NCBI GenBank assembly: GCA_050291725.1
Contig: JBNKKH010000006.1
Location: 1 to 11,082 of the forward strand
Direction of reading: 5' to 3'
Length of the DNA stretch: 11,082 bases
Origin: JAAGZL01 sp050291725
Lineage (GTDB): Bacteria; Pseudomonadota; Gammaproteobacteria; Chromatiales; Chromatiaceae
Part shown: positions 7,627 to 11,082 of the stretch, piece by piece
Layout: every line of letters begins with the position of its first letter
How positions within the stretch are numbered: position 1 is the stretch's first letter
The notes under the pieces: model-generated
Told to the model about the DNA's origin: nothing
What the model saw: the letters and a program-made list of their open reading frames with translations, nothing else
The model's database searches: none
Made by a program: the position numbers and the translations under genes

Positions 7627-8827
7627 GCATGACGTCCTTGTAGTATTTATAGAATCCGCGGATGGCTGACTCTGTCATCATACCTTCTTCGCAGGATTCG
7701 CCTTTGCCTGCTTCCAGTAAGATGTTAGAGTCTGGAGAGCCTTCAGCGCCCTCCTGCGTCACAGCAAGTATTTCATTATCATCAATAGTCACCAGCCCGC
7801 AGGGGCCCAGTAAATTAGCTTGGTATAGTCGCTTTTGTAATAATTCATCAGAGTCGGATTCATAGCCAAAAAATGTCCATGACTTTATGCAGCTGTTTGG
7901 CCCGTCGGGAATTACATGTCTCATCGCAAGGTTGTTCAATTGCTGAAGCACGATCAAGTTAGGCCAAATGGTCATAATCGCGCCTGTACTTCGTTCATAC
8001 TCTTGTTGATAATCTATTAACCGCTTATCACAAAGAGAAGACACAGGCTCGTTGGCAGTAATCCTATCTGCATAGTCTGATTTAAATGTAGCAGTAGATG
8101 CAAGAACACTACTTCTGCCTTTCTCGCATACCTGCACATTGACTTCCTGGTCAGCACGCCAGATTCCGAAGGTTCTAAAGAAAGAATGCAGTAGTGCAGC
8201 GTGAAACGGGTCTTTTACATTTTCAATCTGAAGCTTCCAGTTACAGTAGACCTTGTGTTGCATCTTTCCTATTACTTTTAGTTCTCTACCATCGCAGACC
8301 CTGTCGAAGTAATGAATTATATTTTTCCCCAAGTAGTTAGCTATGGGTTCCATATCGAAGGAGAAACTTGCAAATACCACTCCATGTCTCTCTGTTACAT
8401 TTAAATATTCAAGCCCATGTTCCTCTGGTTTAAAATCAGATGACATACCACCTTTACCGCGAATTCCTTGTCGGTAAGGTATTCCTACCAGATCGCCTTC
8501 AAGACTAAATGACCATCTATGGTAAGGACATAATAGTTTCTTTGCACTCCCGCGCTGACTGTGGCAGATCTTTGCGCCCCTATGTGTACAGCGATTGACA
8601 AATACTCTTAGCGTGCCACCGCTATCTCTAACCAGAATGACCGGTGTGTTGCCGACATATGACTGAACATAGTCACCAGGTTTAGCGACCTCTGATGACA
8701 AACCTACATAGTTCCAACTGGCACCACGAAAGATGCGTGCCAGTTCATCTTTGTAAATCCCACTGGACGTGTAGAGATTAGACGGCACTCTGCGAGTAGA
8801 GTGATGATTATGCCACGCCGTACTCAT
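7604..8827 (-). CDS. Rieske non-haem iron ring-hydroxylating oxygenase, large (alpha) subunit, salicylate 5-hydroxylase/anthranilate dioxygenase-like
   Basis: The alpha subunit carries electrons from a Rieske [2Fe-2S] centre to a mononuclear iron that activates O2 for hydroxylation, usually of an aromatic ring. In the 407-residue form starting at 8827 the Rieske ligands are C80 and H82 (NRCTHRGAKIC) and C100 and H103 (LLCPYHRWSFSLEG). The catalytic segment NWKLQIENVKDPFHAALLH gives bridging D206 and iron ligands H209 and H214, with the third carboxylate expected at D349 or D350 in TIDDNEILAVTQ. The segment KDPFHAALLHSFFRTFGIWR resembles salicylate 5-hydroxylase (NagG) and anthranilate dioxygenase (AndAc) large subunits, which suggests an aromatic carboxylate substrate. 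I choose ATG 8827 because AAGGA (8836-8840) lies eight bases upstream; the frame is open to an ATG at 8887 with less support. The start overlaps the preceding gene by 20 bases. No ferredoxin or reductase gene is present nearby. Confidence 0.93.
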   Translation of the reverse strand: MSTAWHNHHSTRRVPSNLYTSSGIYKDELARIFRGASWNYVGLSSEVAKPGDYVQSYVGNTPVILVRDSGGTLRVFVNRCTHRGAKICHSQRGSAKKLLCPYHRWSFSLEGDLVGIPYRQGIRGKGGMSSDFKPEEHGLEYLNVTERHGVVFASFSFDMEPIANYLGKNIIHYFDRVCDGRELKVIGKMQHKVYCNWKLQIENVKDPFHAALLHSFFRTFGIWRADQEVNVQVCEKGRSSVLASTATFKSDYADRITANEPVSSLCDKRLIDYQQEYERSTGAIMTIWPNLIVLQQLNNLAMRHVIPDGPNSCIKSWTFFGYESDSDELLQKRLYQANLLGPCGLVTIDDNEILAVTQEGAEGSPDSNILLEAGKGESCEEGMMTESAIRGFYKYYKDVMHVNGIRS

Positions 8828-9950
8828 TAACAAATTCCTTTTGTCTAGTTTGCTCCAACACCTCTTCTTTGACTGCGCGGCTTCCATGTACGGTTAAATC
8901 GACAATACGATTCATGACCGTCATTAACATAGACCAACCTTTATGCTGAATATCAAAGAGAGATTTTGCATCAGTTATGTTGCAATTACGAATGAAGTCA
9001 TACCCCATTTTGACGTGATCGTCATCAATCGCACTATGAATAGTAAAGTGCTTTTGATGATCAGTGTCTTGCATAGCAGGGCTAATATGCTTGTAGAAAT
9101 AGGTGGCAGACGCCTCTACAACCAAGTGCACCAATACAACCTTCTCGATATCAGTCAAGGTGTTCATCTTGAAAGAAAACCAAGAGCATGCTGCCTCAAG
9201 CACAGGGTCAAAGATATGTTCAAGGTTAGACCTACTTTTGGCTAACTCTCTGTTGTGTCCAAGCTCGTCAATAAGATGCTGCCAGGCCAACTCTTCATAG
9301 TTGCTATCGTTTAAGGTTGTTACACGGCTTAGAACCATCTTCTGAAAATAGTTAGACCAAACCTGAAAACAATCTAAAAATCGCTTTCTCGCGACTTTTG
9401 AATCCAATAATCCCTTATTTGCAAGAGCAAAGAGACGATGCTTATCAAAGCGCTCCATGTAGCCATCGTTGCGTGCAAACAACTGTTCGGTGACATTACC
9501 GTTGTACATGTTTTCAGACAACTCTGTTATAAATATGGCCCATGGATCCTCAATGACTTCATATAGGCCGCGTGAGTCGAATTGAATTGACAAGCCCCAG
9601 AATCCATTAGGCGCCCCCCCCTTGAAACCGTGAAGTCTTCCTGGAGGGACAAGAAGAGCGTCGCCAGCTTCCATACTGGTTTGTACATCGCCTGTGGTTT
9701 CTGCCGATCCTTCGCACAAGAGGATCATCGACTCTACAGGATGCGTATGGACCTGAAGCTCCTCACCGCTTTCTAGACGAACCCAAGCCATCGATATTCG
9801 ATTATCATCAGGAAGGAAATCAATTAAGTATTCATTTTTAGTGAAATCCTTCACATGGCCAAGCCATTGTTCAACACCGTTTACCTCAACAGTTCTCATA
9901 GACGGTATATCGTTACGTTTAACGTGCGTTACACAAGTAAGCTCTTTCAT
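8808..9950 (-). CDS. Cupin fused to a haem-oxygenase-like diiron oxidase (HDO) domain
   Basis: The 380-residue protein has two metal-binding modules. The N-terminal cupin (about 30-125) has motif 1 GEELQVHTHPVESMILLCEG with likely ligands H68, H70 and E73, and motif 2 GDALLVPPGRLHGF with H107. The C-terminal all-helical part (about 190-355) resembles haem-oxygenase-like diiron oxidases. It shows DELGHNREL (E229, H232), VVEASATYFYKH (E279) and HSAIDDDHVKMG, an HxxxDxxH signature (H305, D309, H312). The order and rough spacing follow the ligand set of CADD- and UndA-type enzymes. Known HDOs perform N-oxygenation, oxidative decarboxylation or C-C cleavage. SznF of streptozotocin biosynthesis also combines an HDO with a cupin, but with the cupin at the C-terminus, so the order here is reversed. 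It is the first gene of the operon, with a strong GGAGG (9957-9961) six bases before ATG 9950. The HDO call is by motif only. Confidence 0.78.
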   Translation of the reverse strand: MKELTCVTHVKRNDIPSMRTVEVNGVEQWLGHVKDFTKNEYLIDFLPDDNRISMAWVRLESGEELQVHTHPVESMILLCEGSAETTGDVQTSMEAGDALLVPPGRLHGFKGGAPNGFWGLSIQFDSRGLYEVIEDPWAIFITELSENMYNGNVTEQLFARNDGYMERFDKHRLFALANKGLLDSKVARKRFLDCFQVWSNYFQKMVLSRVTTLNDSNYEELAWQHLIDELGHNRELAKSRSNLEHIFDPVLEAACSWFSFKMNTLTDIEKVVLVHLVVEASATYFYKHISPAMQDTDHQKHFTIHSAIDDDHVKMGYDFIRNCNITDAKSLFDIQHKGWSMLMTVMNRIVDLTVHGSRAVKEEVLEQTRQKEFVNEYGVA

Positions 9951-10230
9951 TTTTCGCCTCCATGTTTACTTTTATGCCGCTCACTATCTTAAAATTGTCG
10001 TAAAACTAAAAACCGCATCCTACGTCAATGTATATCCATTAACTCTGGCATGTGTGTCGTATATATATATGCCATACATACTTGTAATGTTAATCTCTGT
10101 CGACTAGCAGAGACTATCTGCCGTTTTTTTACCTGATAGAACAGGATACTGTAGAGAGATCAAACATAAATGCGCTTAATCTCTACGCAGTATAAAAAAT
10201 TAAATAACATAAGGATCAAACATACCTTCA
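9951..10230 (-). promoter_or_regulatory. Probable control region of the six-gene minus-strand operon, with several dyads
   Basis: This A+T-rich stretch upstream of the first operon gene should hold the promoter. The clearest elements are the GGAGG ribosome site at 9957-9961 and the dyads TGGCAT/ATGCCA (10046-10051 and 10069-10074), TCTCTG/CAGAGA (10094-10099 and 10108-10113) and GTAGAG/CTCTAC (10151-10156 and 10181-10186). An 11-base direct repeat GATCAAACATA occurs at 10158-10168 and 10214-10224. A weak minus-strand promoter candidate is TTGATC (10219-10214) with TATACT (10194-10189) at a 19-base spacing; TTGACG near 10026-10031 lacks a good -10 box. No regulator gene is adjacent, so whatever binds these dyads must be encoded elsewhere. 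Confidence 0.35.
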
Positions 10231-10590
10231 CGGAAACACGTAATCACAGCACCAGATTACTGTTGCTCTTGGGTACTTAGTTTCAGGAAGACTAGTGGTG
10301 AAGCAGGGATAGCTGCTTGAAGTCAGATATTCTTGTTCCATCCTGGATACCCTTGTGTCTATCAATGACAATAAGATTACGTTTGAATCAAGATTAATCT
10401 TAGCTTTGTTTGATGTCAACAGATAATCACAACATCATTTAAGCCAAAAAACGTTACTTATTTTGTGGTTTTTGATGAAGGTTACTACTCATCATATTTC
10501 ACTGCTGCCCCACAAACGCGTAATGAAAAAGACATGACAACCTCATTGTTTTGATAATATGAATTAACGACACATCATTGATTAAACAGA
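10231..10590. other. A+T-rich gene-free stretch
   Basis: No convincing gene lies between the operon control region and the transposase remnant. Short open frames exist on both strands, but their translations show no recognisable family, no good ribosome site and no composition typical of a gene. The last part (about 10500-10600) is probably the left end of the insertion sequence whose transposase remnant begins at 10604, but I could not identify a terminal inverted repeat. Confidence 0.4.
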
Positions 10591-10603
10591 AGGAAATCAG
10601 TCC

Positions 10604-10786
10604 TTAGCTCATCATAATACCGTGTTCACTCAGTCGCTAAAACTGCTTTCTAGACATGAATTCGAAGCCCTCGCAAATCAGCACCATACGGGGCGTAAAC
10701 TGCGCAAAATGACTTGTTGGTTCTACAAATATGGGAACAAATATGGGACGTATATGGACACCCCAAGTATATCAAGGATTACCTGA
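10604..10786 (+). pseudogene. IS4-family transposase (DUF4372-type N-terminus), truncated remnant without a start codon
   Basis: The frame from 10604 encodes AHHNTVFTQSLKLL, SRHEFEALANQHHTGRKLRK and MTCW, which matches the start of IS4-family transposases that carry an N-terminal DUF4372 domain. The expected start codon is TTA (10604-10606) although a good AGAAGGA site lies nine bases upstream (10588-10594), so the original start seems mutated. Homology ends near 10720; the frame then runs through an unrelated 12-base repeat tract to a TGA at 10784-10786. The catalytic DDE domain is absent, so the element cannot transpose by itself. MTCW in place of the usual MTRW is explained by a single C-to-T change, another sign of decay. 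It shows past IS activity at the right side of the operon. Confidence 0.7.
10725..10760. repeat. Short 12-base tandem repeat at the end of the transposase homology
   Basis: CAAATATGGGAA (10726-10737) is followed directly by CAAATATGGGAC (10738-10749), 11 of 12 bases identical, and a degenerate third copy (10749-10760, 8 of 12) follows. The tract starts almost where the transposase similarity stops, so it may mark the recombination junction. Confidence 0.55.
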
Positions 10787-11082
10787 TCATTTTTTTACCT
10801 CATATTCATATACCCAATGGTTCCCAGTCTGAAGAAAACGGTCTTAGACATATATCCGGCCTCTCAATGCTGCGTTTAATGCACCGAGCCCTGATGAGAT
10901 TTAAGAACCCCTACCGCCTCTGCACCCAAAAGGTCTTGATGACCGCTGTCCTAACTCAGGCTCTGGCAGGGGTAAACCGTTATTGTTTCATCACTGCTGT
11001 TTTACCGTATCGGGGATGGCTCCTGTAAATCTGCAATACTGTGTGTTGACTAACCTATTTTTCAGATGGCCTGGGCCTGGTA
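10787..11082. other. Unassigned sequence at the right edge
   Basis: One plus-strand frame is open across most of this region (to 11028), with segments such as LSMLRLMHRALMRFKNPYR, but its start lies inside the transposase remnant and its repeat tract, and I recognise no family in it. It may be the fragment of another gene cut by the IS event. No RNA gene or clear terminator is visible. Confidence 0.3.

Noticed and set aside
10061..10070. (AT)5 run as a microsatellite
   Set aside because: Five units are expected by chance in A+T-rich sequence; it matters only as part of the hairpin at 10046-10074.
10228..10419. 63-codon minus-strand frame upstream of the operon
   Set aside because: No ribosome site, no recognisable motif, and it lies in A+T-rich noncoding sequence.
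10714..11028. 104-codon plus-strand frame at the right end
   Set aside because: Its start lies within the transposase remnant and repeat tract in another frame, and the translation is not recognised; it may contain a gene fragment but cannot be supported as a gene.
1..11082. CRISPR array, tRNA or rRNA genes, toxin-antitoxin or phage-defence genes
   Set aside because: No regularly spaced repeats, cloverleaf-like sequence or recognisable defence-family protein is visible anywhere in the window.

Overview
The window looks like a gammaproteobacterial chromosome segment. A sulfur-oxidising or otherwise multihaem-cytochrome-rich lineage is suggested by the uvrA C-terminus, a decayed multihaem cytochrome, a parvulin remnant and a TlpA-type thioredoxin, but the species cannot be fixed from sequence alone. 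It falls into two halves of different character.

Left part (1 to about 3200, plus strand, G+C-rich; a hand count of one sample line, 421-480, gives 36/60 G or C). This holds the 3' end of uvrA, then a scar where a multihaem c-type cytochrome gene (frameshifted, and ended by TAG) is joined to the C-terminal half of a PpiC-type peptidyl-prolyl isomerase gene. An intact membrane-anchored thioredoxin (WCAPC) follows, then a TonB/TolA-like single-pass protein. The stretch 3206-3664 has no gene but contains nested inverted repeats and a terminator-like hairpin.

Right part (about 3600 to 10130, minus strand, visibly lower G+C; sample line 4681-4740 gives 26/60). This is one compact six-gene operon read from 9950 down to 3665. 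In transcription order it encodes: (1) a fusion of an N-terminal cupin to a C-terminal haem-oxygenase-like diiron oxidase (HDO) domain; (2) and (3) a Rieske ring-hydroxylating oxygenase alpha and beta pair of the salicylate 5-hydroxylase/anthranilate dioxygenase type; (4) a family III (CaiB/BaiF) CoA-transferase; (5) a CynX/NimT-type MFS transporter; (6) a TauD/TfdA-type Fe(II)/2-oxoglutarate dioxygenase. Genes 1-3 overlap by 20 and 23 bases, and genes 3-6 are 36-41 bases apart. All five enzymes keep their recognisable metal or catalytic residues, so the operon looks functional. Three mechanistically different non-haem iron oxygenases plus a CoA-transferase and a transporter point to uptake or export and multi-step oxidative conversion of a small, probably aromatic, carboxylate. 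The substrate is unknown. No ferredoxin, reductase, ligase or regulator is present in the window.

Far right (10131-11082). An A+T-rich gene-free stretch with several dyads and direct repeats (the probable control region of the operon) is followed by the N-terminal remnant of an IS4-family transposase that has lost its start codon. IS debris on one side, decayed genes on the other and the composition shift together suggest that the operon is an acquired island.

The most interesting candidates for something undescribed are the cupin-HDO fusion enzyme and the six-gene oxidative operon that it leads.
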